From Caulochytrium protostelioides (taxonomy: Eukaryota; Chytridiomycota; Caulochytriomycetes; Caulochytriales; Caulochytriaceae): 64,000 nt of DNA. The stretch covers positions 49,088-113,087 of the forward strand of contig ML014164.1 in the NCBI GenBank assembly GCA_003615045.1, in the 5' to 3' direction. The notes under the pieces were generated by a model. The model was not told the origin of the DNA. It searched no databases and was given only the letters and a program-made list of their open reading frames with translations. The translations under genes were made by a program, and so were the position numbers. Shown one piece after another: positions 20,071 through 29,653 of the stretch (positions within the stretch are counted from its first letter, which is position 1; each line of letters opens with the position of its first letter).

Positions 20071-21576
20071 TCACGATAAGGGATGCTCTGAGGAGGTCGA
20101 TGCCTCGGCGGGGGTGACCGACGTCGGAGCCCGCTTGCCGCCACGAGCTTCCCGCGCGGCGGCGCGCTGCTTCATGGCGACGCCGAGGTGGTGGTTGACG
20201 GTCCAGGGCCCGAGCGAGTCGCGGGCATAAAAGTCCATCGGGTAGGACCCGGGCTCCTGCCAGGCGGGCGCCTCGCCGAGCACGACGGCGGCCTCGTAGG
20301 GCGAGAGCAGCGGCGTCGGAAACGCGTAGCCCCAGTCGATGCTCAGCCGCGGACACGACGTCTGGATCCACGCGTCGATCCCGCGGAACCGCGCGAGCTT
20401 GTCGGGGAAGATCTCGGACAGCAGCACGAGCGTGACCTGCTTGCCGGCGGCGCGGAGCGCGTCGACGAGGTACTGCACGACGCGGGGGCTGCCCTGGCGG
20501 CCGAGCGTGCCCATGATGAGCCCGATGTGCGCCGCGCGCTGCGCCTGCGCGACCGCGTGCTTGCGCAGCGCGTACATCTCGGTATGGTGGTAGTGCTCGC
20601 GCGTCAGCGCCTTCTCGTAGGGGTCGTAGCGGTAGGCGCGCACGTGCGGATTGGCGATCATGATGGCCTCGAGATGGAAGCGGCCGTCGCCCAGGTAGAC
20701 GACGGCGTCGCGGTCGGCCGCGACCTTCGGCGCCGTGCAGCCGAGGATCTCGCCGGGGCTCAGCGGCCGCGCCTGCGGGATGGCGATGTCGCGCCCGAGC
20801 GCGCCCAGCTGAGGCCGGATCGCCTGCAGCGAGCCGACGAACTGGACGGTGCCGACGACGACGAGCCGGTCGGCAGGATCGAAGTTCGCCTCGATCATGC
20901 GCACGAAGTGCGTGACGTCGATCGCAATGTCGACGAACACGTACAGCGTCTTGATGGTCGTCTCGGTCACGGGCACGAGGCAGCTGTGGCCGTAATGGAT
21001 GAGGAAGTCGCAGTCCAGCGCGCGCGCCGTATAGTCGTCGACGCAGCAGGCGCCGTACGTGACGTCGCCCATGACGAGCGTCTCCACGTGGCCGAAGTGC
21101 TCCAGCAGGTCGGCGATCACCAGGCTGAACATCAGCAAGCCCTCGGGGAACTGCAGCGCGACGCGCTTCGCGCCCAGCTGGCGGATCTGCCACAGGCTCT
21201 TGTGGATCTCGAAGTTGTAGTTCGGCGGCAGCACCGCCATCGCCTCCGCGAGCGCCGCGTTGTGCAGGATGTCGTCCGGGATCCGGTGCGACGGCAGCAG
21301 CATGGCCGCCACGGGCTTGCTCGGGCCCGGCGGGCGCTGCGACACGACCACCGCCGTCTCGCCCTCGCCCGTCGCTTCCGGCGCCGCGGCGGGCGTCGTG
21401 GCCGCGGCAGCGGCGGCGGCGGCGGCGCGGCGGCGCATGCCAACAAACCGCTTCGGACGCCGCGAGGGCGCCGCGGCGGCCGCCGGCTCGGATGGCGGCA
21501 CGGCAACCGCCGTTTCAAGATGGGGCATCGCCTCGATATCGGCCTCGGCGGGCGGCGTCATCGCGGAAGCGGCCAT
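20071..21576 (-). CDS. DPH1: Diphthamide biosynthesis protein 1 (Dph1)
   Basis: The product has 501 residues from the ATG at 21576; the open frame extends 12 bp further only to a TTG. Dph1 pairs with Dph2 and carries a [4Fe-4S] cluster that generates the 3-amino-3-carboxypropyl radical from S-adenosylmethionine, modifying a histidine of elongation factor 2. The three cluster-type cysteines are present: in YGACCVDD (about 177), in EILGCTAPK (about 279) and in QTSCPRLSIDWG (about 406). The core from LPPNYNFEIHKSLWQIR to SYPMDFYA is typical. Residues 1-85 are Ala/Pro-rich and the last 45 are polar, so both ends are longer than in yeast (425 aa). This subunit is Dph1, not Dph2, because all three cysteines are kept and the family-specific FLIHYGHSCLVP is present. 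Confidence 0.93.
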   Translation of the reverse strand: MAASAMTPPAEADIEAMPHLETAVAVPPSEPAAAAAPSRRPKRFVGMRRRAAAAAAAAATTPAAAPEATGEGETAVVVSQRPPGPSKPVAAMLLPSHRIPDDILHNAALAEAMAVLPPNYNFEIHKSLWQIRQLGAKRVALQFPEGLLMFSLVIADLLEHFGHVETLVMGDVTYGACCVDDYTARALDCDFLIHYGHSCLVPVTETTIKTLYVFVDIAIDVTHFVRMIEANFDPADRLVVVGTVQFVGSLQAIRPQLGALGRDIAIPQARPLSPGEILGCTAPKVAADRDAVVYLGDGRFHLEAIMIANPHVRAYRYDPYEKALTREHYHHTEMYALRKHAVAQAQRAAHIGLIMGTLGRQGSPRVVQYLVDALRAAGKQVTLVLLSEIFPDKLARFRGIDAWIQTSCPRLSIDWGYAFPTPLLSPYEAAVVLGEAPAWQEPGSYPMDFYARDSLGPWTVNHHLGVAMKQRAAAREARGGKRAPTSVTPAEASTSSEHPLS

Positions 21577-22266
21577 GACGCCGGGCAAGGGGTATCCGGG
21601 AAGGGGTTCAAGGGCACTCAGGTCGTCGGACCGCCGTTCGAAAGCGCACGTGGCGGGGTACCAAGAGCCTGGGGGGGCCGGATGTCGCTGTCGCTGTCGC
21701 TGTCGCTGTTGCCGTGGTCATGCTCGTCACGGCGAGGCCCGCGCAATCAACTGCGGGTCATACGGCCGGGGGTCGGTGGTTGGCGCGAGGACTCATCAGA
21801 GAGACGCCGATCTCGATGTCGTTCGCAGGCGGCGGACGTCGTGGCGATCCCGGCGGCGCCAGCGGACGTCGTTGGCTCAGGGTCGCATGACCGCCGTCGC
21901 TGCCGCTGTTGCCCTGAGAGGCCGTGGCGCCGCGGGAAGGCGGCAACTCCGCTCTCGCCACGCCAACGGCGTGGGGCCAAGAAACGCCTGTGGCGGAGTT
22001 TTTCTTCTTTCTTCAGACGGCGGCATCATACCGACGCCGTCGTGCCGATCCCCCACACGTCGATTCTGTCGATCATGCGTACCAGGGATTGCTCCCCAAA
22101 AGAGAAACGAGACATGACTTGGTCTCATGCCCATCCCCCTATGACCCCCACATGCTTGGCAATGCGATGAGACTTGGCCGACGGCCATCCGCGATGAAAA
22201 AATCGCGCGAGTGATCCATTGGTCCTTGATACCTCGTTCTACAATCACTCCAACATGCGGCGCCAT
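21577..22266. other. Intergenic region between Dph1 and the thiolase
   Basis: This 690 bp holds the 5' region of Dph1 and the 3' region of the thiolase, both on the minus strand. A hexanucleotide TGTCGC run (about 4.5 copies) lies at 21683-21710. No gene is supported. Confidence 0.5.
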
Positions 22267-23878
22267 TTAGAGCTTGGACGCCATGACCTCCTGACTGTCC
22301 ACAGCGCCGTCAGACGAGGACGACGAGGACGACGTCGACTTGGGAGCATAGAGCGCGGCATGCGTCTCGTCAAGGCTGTCGCGCGTGCCGATGGTGCTGC
22401 CCTGGCGCGACATGACGCGGCAGATCATGTCGCCCGTGATGCCCTTCACCTGGACCGCCGGGTTGTAGCCGAAGCGCTCCCGGGGGTCCTGCCACTGGCG
22501 GCTCGGCGGGAACTGGTCGCGCGCCGCGCGGTAGATGCCGACGACGCAGGCGCCGCCCAGGCCGATATTGTGCTGCAGCGCATACCGCAGCTGCGGGACC
22601 TGCCGCGGGCCGGCCCATCCGCGCAGCTGCCACGTGAGCTCGGCAGCCTGCGCCAAGCCGGTCGCGCCGAGCGGATGGCCCTTCGAGATCAGGCCACCCG
22701 ACGGGTTGACGATGACCGAGGCGGCGGGGCGGGCGCCGGCGGGCCGGAACGCCGGCAGCGTCGCGGCGCCCGACAGCACGAACGCCGCCGCGGCGCCGGG
22801 GGCGCACAGCCCGAGCGCGTCGTAGGTGATGAGCTCGTTGCAGCTGAAGCAGTCGTGGAGCTCGACGACGCCGACGTCGGCGGGCGTGATCCCGGCCTGC
22901 GCGAAGGCCGCCTGCGCGGCGCGGCGGGTCATGCCCATGCCGGCGACTTCCTGCGCCACGTGGCGGTCGCCGTGGAAGGGCGCGCGCGCGTCGGTGGCCA
23001 TCGTGTGGGCGACCATCTCGACGGCCTGCGCGCCCAAGTGGTGGGCGCGGACAAAGGCCTCCGAGGCGACGATGACGGCCGCGGCGCCGTCGGAGGTCGG
23101 GCTGCAGTGCAGTAGCGTCATCGCGCCAAAGACGCGGCGCGCGTCGTGGACCTGCGCGAGCGTATAGCGCTTGTTAAACTGCGAGTAGGGGTTGAGGGTG
23201 CTGTGCGCGTGGCTCTTCTCGGCGATGCGGTCGAGGCACGCGGGGTCGCCACCGTGCTCGCGGAGGTACTCCATGCCCGCGTTGCCAAAGAACTGCGCGG
23301 CCGGCGGCGCCGCGGCGAAGCCGCACGCGTCCGACATCCGGTTCAGCAGCAGGTCGTTGGGGTTGGTGCGGTCCGGGAAGACGGCGCCGAGGCTGCCTGG
23401 GTTCATCTTCTCGAAGCCGACCGCCAGCGCGCACTCGGCCATCCCGCCGGCAACGGCCTGGCGCGCGAGCCAGAGCGCCGACGAGCCGGTCGAGCAATTG
23501 TTGTTGACGTTCACGATGGGGATCCCCGTCGTGCCGAGCTGGTAGATCACGCGCTGTCCCGACGTGCTCTCGCCGTACACGTAGCCGGCCGCGGCGAACG
23601 CAACATCGTCAAACGTGAGGTTCGCGTCCACCAGCGCTTTGGTCATGGCCTCGAGACCATACTCCGGATAGTCTTTTGACTGAGGATTGGGGCGTTCATG
23701 GCAGGGCCGGAATGGCCATCATACGGACGAAGGTGAAGGTGTGGGTCAGATGAATGCATCGCATCGGCTTGCCCGCGTCGCGTTTAGGATGAGGGCATCT
23801 TACCTGACGGCCGGGCTTGTCGAAATGGGTCATGCCTACGCCGACCATATAGACCTTGCGGCCTGCGGGCGGTGCCAT
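22267..23878 (-). CDS. Peroxisomal SCPx-type thiolase with PTS1 (SKL), two exons
   Basis: Exon 1 (23804-23878) encodes 25 residues, MAPPAGRKVYMVGVGMTHFD + KPGRQ. A 124-bp intron (23680-23803, GTAAGA...CAG) joins in phase to SKDYPEYGLEAMTKALVDA, exactly as in animal SCP-x. Exon 2 runs 22267-23679 and the total is 495 residues. The nucleophile Cys lies in NVNNNCSTGSSAL; HDCFSCNE and SKGHPLGATG are the other thiolase signatures, with GLGGACVV near the end of the fold. The C-terminus is SKL, a canonical peroxisomal targeting signal. The SCP2 sterol-carrier domain that follows the thiolase in animal SCP-x is absent; a Ser-rich linker leads straight to SKL. The likely role is thiolytic cleavage of 3-oxoacyl-CoA, probably branched or unusual substrates, in the peroxisome. 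An upstream in-frame ATG at 23926 would add 16 residues. Confidence 0.92.
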
Positions 23879-25228
23879 CCTGGCGAGATCAGACGGGATG
23901 AGATCAGCCACGACCGTGCGAAACACAGAGGAGGGAAACGAGGAAGATGCCGATCCGGCCGCGGTTACGGGAATCGCTAAAGAGGGTTCAGCACGTAGGG
24001 AAACTGCAACGTACGATGGTCCAAGACTCGTGAAGCAGAAAAGACAGCAAGCATCAAGCGCTCGTGATGACCGATGCCGATACCAATAGGGCCCGCGATT
24101 ACACGATCGATGAATTATCTCTCTTCTCGAACATCCTTATGTCACTTAGACGAGCCCATCGTCGCCAATCGACGTTTCATGCCCACTGCTTTTATATCCG
24201 CCACGGCGGCGATCTCATGACCTGCGCACCCCCATCTCATCACTGCAGCCCTAAGGCGGCTCTGCATCCCCAACCACCATCAGCACACCAACGCCGTCCT
24301 GTAGGGGTCCCGCGAACACCCAAGCCGCCGTCTCACCGACCTCTCGCCACCGCTAACAGCCGCTGACCGCTCCTGACGACTATACCACACCGCGATGCAT
24401 GCCGCATGCATTGTCGTGTCAGCTCAGACCCATGCATGCCCATGTCAACACACCCACCACTGATAGCGGACCACAACAATACTGCGCGCGGCGACGGGTG
24501 CGACCGACGGGTCCGGCGCTGGATCGGGGAGGGGCTTGGGGATGCGGGGCTTGCGAAAACAGGGCGCGCGGGGGTCCGTCCGCCGGTGGCCGACGGTGGC
24601 CGACGGTGGCGGTGGCGGTGGCGGTGACCTTGTCGATGGCCGCCCATGAAGGCGCCGTCGCCACGACCTCAGCCCGGGCGGCCTCCGGCCCGGCGCGTCC
24701 CGCCCCGCCAGCGCTTGAACCCCCGTGCCGCCGCCGCCGCCGCCGCCGCCGCCGACAGCCGCTTCTTCTCGGCCACTGCCGCCGTGGACGCCGTGGACGC
24801 CGCCGCTAGGAATGCTGATGCTCGGAATGCCTCGCCATCGGCCATGCGCGGCTAAGCCGGATCGCGGGATACGCGCGCCGACCACGGGCAGGCCTCGCCA
24901 TCCTCCGTTGACGGCGCGCGTGAGACTCCGCCACGTGTTCGCCGCCGCCTCCCCGACTGACCCCGATATCTCGTGCCGCCTGGCGAGCGTCGGCCTACCG
25001 CGACGACCGATCGGCGCTGCCCACTGCGACTTGGCGCGCCTGCGCTATCACCCGGATCCATCGCGAGCTCCTTGCTGCACCACGTGCGTTGCTAGCGCTG
25101 CGACGGCGACTGCGAAACGATCCCGCCTGCCGCGGCCCACCGTCTCGTCGCGCTCCTCCTTCCACCGGCGTGGGACATCGAGGCACCGTGCCGCCACGTG
25201 CGCCGCCTGACGCCACGTGCGCTTCGGG
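23879..25228. other. Divergent intergenic region between the thiolase and CPSF73
   Basis: This 1.35 kb carries two divergent 5' regions. The thiolase-proximal half is relatively A+T-rich; the CPSF73-proximal half is G+C-rich with a GCC run near 24727-24752. A short frame at 24646-24855 (+) ends in a stop with no family match. No gene is supported. Confidence 0.45.
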
Positions 25229-28200
25229 ATGGCGGTGGCCACGGCCGGGACGGCCGGGACGGCCGCGGGGGCTGGTCTCGGCGCGCCGCGGCGGCTGACG
25301 GCGCCGCGGCGCGTGGCGACGGCGTACAGCACGCAGGGCAAGGGTCGCAAGCGGACGGCGCCTGCGGCCGTCGACGCGCAGGACGATGCCGACATCCTCA
25401 AGGTGATGCCGCTCGGCGCGGGCCAAGAGGTCGGACGCTCCTGCGTCGTGGTCAACTACAAGGGCAAGACCATTATGCTCGACTGCGGACTGCATCCCGC
25501 GCACGATGGGATCGCGGGCCTGCCCTTCTTTGACCAGATTGATCCTGCCTCGGTCGACTTGCTGCTGATCACCCACTTCCACTTGGATCATGCCGCGGCC
25601 CTGCCGTACTTCGTGCAGCGCACCAACTTCCGCGGCCGCATCTTTATGACGCACCCCACACGCGCCATCTTCCGCTGGCTGCTGACCGACTACGTGAAGG
25701 TTCAGAACATCGCGAGCAGCGAGGAGATGCTCTATGACGACGCCGATCTCGAGGCTACGTATAACAAGATCGAGGTCATCGACTTCCACCAGCGCCTCAA
25801 TGTCAACGGCGTCAAGTTCACCGCCTACAACGCCGGTCACGTGCTCGGCGCCGCAATGTTCCTGCTCGAGATCGCCGGTGTCAAGCTGCTGTATACGGGC
25901 GACTACAGTCGCGAGGAGGATCGCCACCTGATGGCTGCCGAGCGCCCGCCCCACGTGCAGATGGACGTGCTGGTCTGCGAGTCGACCTACGGCGTGCAAA
26001 GCCATCAGCCGCGGCTGGACCGCGAGGCCCGGTTCACCAAGATGGTCCACGACGTCGTCGAGCGCGGCGGCCGCTGCCTCATTCCCGTGTTCGCCCTCGG
26101 CCGCGCCCAGGAGCTGCTCCTGATCCTCGAAGAGTACTGGCAGGCCCATCCGGAGCTGCACAACGTGCCGATTTACTATGCCTCCGCCCTCGCCAAGAAG
26201 TGCATGATGGTCTACCAGACGTACACCAACATGATGAATGACCATATCCGTGAGCGCGCCAAGCACGGCAACCCCTTCCAGTTCCGCCACGTGAGCCATC
26301 TGCCGAGTATGCGCGACTTCGACGACGTCGGGCCGTGCGTGATGCTGGCGGCCCCCGGCATGCTGCAGAGCGGTCTGTCGCGTGAGCTGCTGGAGATCTG
26401 GAGCCCCGACCGCCGCAACGGCGTCATTATCCCCGGCTACGTCGTGGAGGGCACCCTCGGCAAGGCTATTCTCGCACGGCCCACCGAGATCCCGAGCCTC
26501 ACGACCGGCGGCAAGCTGCCGCTGCGGCTCTCGGTTGACTATATCTCGTTCTCGGCCCACGTCGATTTCCGCGAGAACGCCGAGTTTATCGACGACGTCG
26601 ACGCGCCGCACCTCATTCTGGTCCATGGCGCCGCCCACGAAATGACGCGCTTGCGCTCGGCGCTCACGAGCAAGTACTCGGAGATGCCCCACCGCAACAT
26701 GACCATCTACTGCCCGCGCAACTGCGAAACCGTCGAGCTCTTCTTCGAGGGCGAGAAGGTCGCCCGCACCATGGGCCGACTGGCCGCGACGGCCGCCGCC
26801 GCCATCGAGCATCGCCCGTCCCGCTCCTCCGGCCGCGGCCACGCAGACCATGCCGATCACGCCGACGCCGACGACGTGATCGATGCCGACCACGCCGACC
26901 ACGCCGACCACGTCGACGAGACGGTGCTGAACGGCGTGCTCGTGTGCCGCGACTATACGTACCGATTCCTCGCACCCGAGGACTTGCCCGAGTATACCCC
27001 GCTCAAAACGACGACGCTGACGCAGACGCAGACGATGCGGTGCCACATTCCGCTCAGCCTGCTCACCTTCCATCTGCGCCAGATGTACGGCGATGTCGAG
27101 GCCGTCGGCAAGGCGGCTGACGGCGACACCGCTGCGGTGCCGCTTGAGACGCGCACGATGCGCGACGGCGTCTGGGACATCATCGGCCGCTTCCGCGTCT
27201 TCGACGCGATCGACCTCGCCTGCCTGCGCCGCGCCGCGAGCGCCCGCGACGGCGTCGCTCCCGACGCCGCCGACGGCGTCGTCTTCCCGGGCGCGTCGCT
27301 CCGCACCACCGTCGTTGAGATGGTCGAGCTCGAGTGGCGAGGGACGTCTCTGAACGACGTCGTCGCCGACAGTATCCTCGCGATCATTGTTCAGGCCGAG
27401 TCGAGCCCGGCCTCCATCAAGGTCAGCTCCCAGCAGGCCCACACCCATGACCACGGCCACCACGACACCAAGACCTCGGCGGATGGCGACGTCAGCACCC
27501 GCGCCGGCGGGGAGGCGGCAGCCCGCCCGCCGACCGTGAGCGAGGCATCCGCAGCGGCGGTCGAGCCGATGGTGATGCCCAAGACCGAGGCCGAAGCCCC
27601 CGCCCGCGTGCTGCGCCAGACGCGGTCCCGCACGGCCCAGGCGACCGTCGCGTCGCCCCCGCTTGCCGCCGTCAAAGCGGAGCCCGGAAGCATGACCACC
27701 GCCGACCAGCCGCTCACGCCCCACCTGACGCTGCTCACGGGCAGCGCGCCCGTCACGACGGCCCACGTCACGGCGCTGCCGTCCAAGCCGGCGGCGGCGG
27801 CCGCCCCGGAAGCCGCCCCGGAGGCCGGCGCCACCGCGGCCGTCAAGGGCAAGCCGGGCTCGGCCGCGGCCTCGGCGACGGACCCCGACCTGGACGCCGT
27901 GCTGGCGGACGTAGCCGTCTTCGCGGGCACGCCGGCCCTGCTCGCCGCGACCTTCCGTCCGGACGCCCCCGCGACAGGCGCCGCCCTCGCGGCCGCGCTG
28001 CAGACCGCCTGGCGCATCCAGTACGACCACTTCGTGGCCGCCGTGACGCAGCAGCTCGGCGAGCGCTACGGCGCCGCGCACGTGACCGCCCTGGCGGCCG
28101 ACGCGCCGGGCGCCGCGCCGCCCCATCCGGACCACTGGGTCTGCCGCTGGCAAGTCGTCTCCGGCGGCGCCGTCATGGACGTCGTCTGGGAAGGCCATGC

Positions 28201-28540
28201 GGCGCTGTTCAAGACGGTCATCCACGGGCCGTCCGTGCCCCCCGGGGCCGATGTGGCGGCCGACACGCCAGCGGCACCCGAGGCCTCGCCGGCAGCAGCG
28301 GACGCGGCAGCGTCGCGGGGAGAGACGGCCGATGGCTCGGACGCCGAGTCGGAATTCGGGTTCGGCGAGGCCGACCCGCAGGAAACCGCGCATGCGCACG
28401 CCCTGCAGGCGCGCCTGCAACAAGAAGCCGCGGACGACATGGCCGAATCGCGGGCCTTTCTGCAGGCCACGGCCCGGCGCATCGTCCACCAGTGCATGAT
28501 GACGTACTTTCCGCCGCGCAACGGCATTCGTGCGACCTGA
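25229..28540 (+). CDS. YSH1: Pre-mRNA 3'-end endonuclease CPSF73/Ysh1 with a long C-terminal extension
   Basis: The product has 1,103 residues from the ATG at 25229; the frame reaches 25217 only as GTG. It is the zinc-dependent metallo-beta-lactamase/beta-CASP nuclease that cleaves pre-mRNA before polyadenylation. Metal ligands: H116, H118, D120 and H121 in THFHLDH, a His in AGHVLGA, Asp in TGDYSREEDRHLM, His in SFSAHVD (about 444) and His in LVHGAAHE (about 465). PLGAGQEVGRSC and STYG are also kept. The beta-CASP and C-terminal core runs to about residue 740. A roughly 200-residue Ala/Pro/Thr-rich insert then separates it from a last segment (about 890-1100) that resembles the C-terminal dimerisation region and ends with acidic and helical stretches. 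Human CPSF73 has 684 residues, so the insert is the unusual part. Confidence 0.93.
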   Translation: MAVATAGTAGTAAGAGLGAPRRLTAPRRVATAYSTQGKGRKRTAPAAVDAQDDADILKVMPLGAGQEVGRSCVVVNYKGKTIMLDCGLHPAHDGIAGLPFFDQIDPASVDLLLITHFHLDHAAALPYFVQRTNFRGRIFMTHPTRAIFRWLLTDYVKVQNIASSEEMLYDDADLEATYNKIEVIDFHQRLNVNGVKFTAYNAGHVLGAAMFLLEIAGVKLLYTGDYSREEDRHLMAAERPPHVQMDVLVCESTYGVQSHQPRLDREARFTKMVHDVVERGGRCLIPVFALGRAQELLLILEEYWQAHPELHNVPIYYASALAKKCMMVYQTYTNMMNDHIRERAKHGNPFQFRHVSHLPSMRDFDDVGPCVMLAAPGMLQSGLSRELLEIWSPDRRNGVIIPGYVVEGTLGKAILARPTEIPSLTTGGKLPLRLSVDYISFSAHVDFRENAEFIDDVDAPHLILVHGAAHEMTRLRSALTSKYSEMPHRNMTIYCPRNCETVELFFEGEKVARTMGRLAATAAAAIEHRPSRSSGRGHADHADHADADDVIDADHADHADHVDETVLNGVLVCRDYTYRFLAPEDLPEYTPLKTTTLTQTQTMRCHIPLSLLTFHLRQMYGDVEAVGKAADGDTAAVPLETRTMRDGVWDIIGRFRVFDAIDLACLRRAASARDGVAPDAADGVVFPGASLRTTVVEMVELEWRGTSLNDVVADSILAIIVQAESSPASIKVSSQQAHTHDHGHHDTKTSADGDVSTRAGGEAAARPPTVSEASAAAVEPMVMPKTEAEAPARVLRQTRSRTAQATVASPPLAAVKAEPGSMTTADQPLTPHLTLLTGSAPVTTAHVTALPSKPAAAAAPEAAPEAGATAAVKGKPGSAAASATDPDLDAVLADVAVFAGTPALLAATFRPDAPATGAALAAALQTAWRIQYDHFVAAVTQQLGERYGAAHVTALAADAPGAAPPHPDHWVCRWQVVSGGAVMDVVWEGHAALFKTVIHGPSVPPGADVAADTPAAPEASPAAADAAASRGETADGSDAESEFGFGEADPQETAHAHALQARLQQEAADDMAESRAFLQATARRIVHQCMMTYFPPRNGIRAT

Positions 28541-28864
28541 TCGCTGTCGTCGTCGTGGTTCGCGTTGTTTCCCGTGGGGGGCGCTCGCGTGTCGCGCCTT
28601 CGTCGCTCCGATGACGCCTCGTGAGGGACTCTTTTTTGTTGTGCGGTGTGCTGGCGCTGTGGAATCGTCTATTCTAATCGTCTATATTATCGTCCTGTCT
28701 GTACATACATGGATACATGCATTGGCAGGCATCGCAGAAGCGTCCCTCTGCAGCCAGGAAGCGGACGAAGCGGACGGGCCAATGCATCGCGTGGGGTCGG
28801 AAGGCCGTGACGAGGCGGGGGCGAAGCCGAGGAAGCCGCTCTCCGGGAAACGCGTCGCTCAGAC
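28541..28864. other. Convergent 3' region of CPSF73 and the secreted-protein gene
   Basis: This 324 bp includes an A+T-rich centre (28664-28715) with TACATA at 28702-28707, a match to the yeast TAYRTA 3'-end element. No gene is seen. Confidence 0.5.
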
Positions 28865-29500
28865 TTACCCCACCGGCTGCCGGCTCAAGCTCCCGGTCAG
28901 CATGTGCCATTCCTCCATCACGTGCGCTGCCGGGGCGGCTGCGACGGTATTCGACGAGGGTCTGGGAGAGAACGGCCTTGGAATCCCTCGATTCGAGCCG
29001 GCGACACCCCACGGCACCCGCGGCCTTGGGCTGACCAGGTTCGGGGTCTTTGGCCTCGCGACCTCCGACATCGGCGTCTCCGGAGACGGGGTATCTGGCC
29101 TCAAGGGATCCGGCCTCGGTGGACCCGGCCTCAAGTCAACAGGCATCGGGGTGTCCGGTCTCAAGGGATTCGGCCCCAAGGGATCCGGCGTCGAGGGCTC
29201 CCGTCTCATGGTCCACGGTATGGAGGTCGCCGGCCTTGGGGTCTCCATCCGCCAGATCTCCGGGGGCTCCGGCCACGAGAGCATCGGCCGCGGGGTCGTC
29301 GGCGCCCAGATGCCTGGCGTCGCCAGTCTCGGAGCCCACGGCCCGAAGGGAAGCGGTGCCCCCCGGGCGTCCCGCGCAGCGAGCGCGGCGTTCATGTCGG
29401 GATCGCCCTCCGGATCCAGCAGAGTATTGGTCACCCGCGGGTCATGGTGGATCGACTCAGGGTCCGCGACATGGCGGCGCTGGATGCGGCGTGAGGCCTG

Positions 29501-29555
<55 letters not shown>

Positions 29556-29653
29556 GCGGGGGCTGGCGCAGCCATGATTGCCGTCCGGCTGAACTGGACG
29601 GCCAGCAGCAGGAGCAGCCAGATGCTGCGCGCGTGCCGCTGAAGGACAAACAT
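28865..29653 (-). CDS. Putative secreted proline/serine-rich protein
   Basis: The product has 262 residues. The N-terminus MFVLQRHARSIWLLLLLAVQ continues with a hydrophobic h-region and a small-residue site (IMAAPAPA), a good signal peptide. A run of 16 serines follows (about 35-50). The rest is Pro/Arg/Thr-rich with a recurring PLRPDTP motif and many RP and TP dipeptides, and no folded domain is visible. The likely fate is the cell surface or wall, probably O-glycosylated. The DNA under the proline region is a degenerate minisatellite (29095-29215), so the plus strand also shows a repetitive Gly/Leu/Lys frame. The minus strand is preferred because only it begins with a signal peptide. No family recognised. 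Confidence 0.6.
29095..29215. repeat. Degenerate minisatellite with units like CTCAAGGGATCCGG
   Basis: Related 14-21 bp units (GGCCTCAAGGGATCCGG, GGTCTCAAGGGATTCGG, GGCCCCAAGGGATCCGG) recur, producing the PLRPDTP-like repeats of the minus-strand protein. The units are diverged, so the array is not recent. Confidence 0.6.
29503..29552. repeat. GAC/TCG triplet repeat encoding poly-serine
   Basis: About 16 near-perfect units. On the minus strand they are TCG codons inside the putative secreted protein; on the plus strand they would read as poly-aspartate. Confidence 0.85.

Noticed and set aside
28530-29642. 370-codon plus-strand frame with Gly-Leu-Lys repeats and poly-Asp
   Set aside because: It overlaps the CPSF73 stop and mirrors a DNA repeat; the minus strand has a proper signal peptide. 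Not excluded completely.
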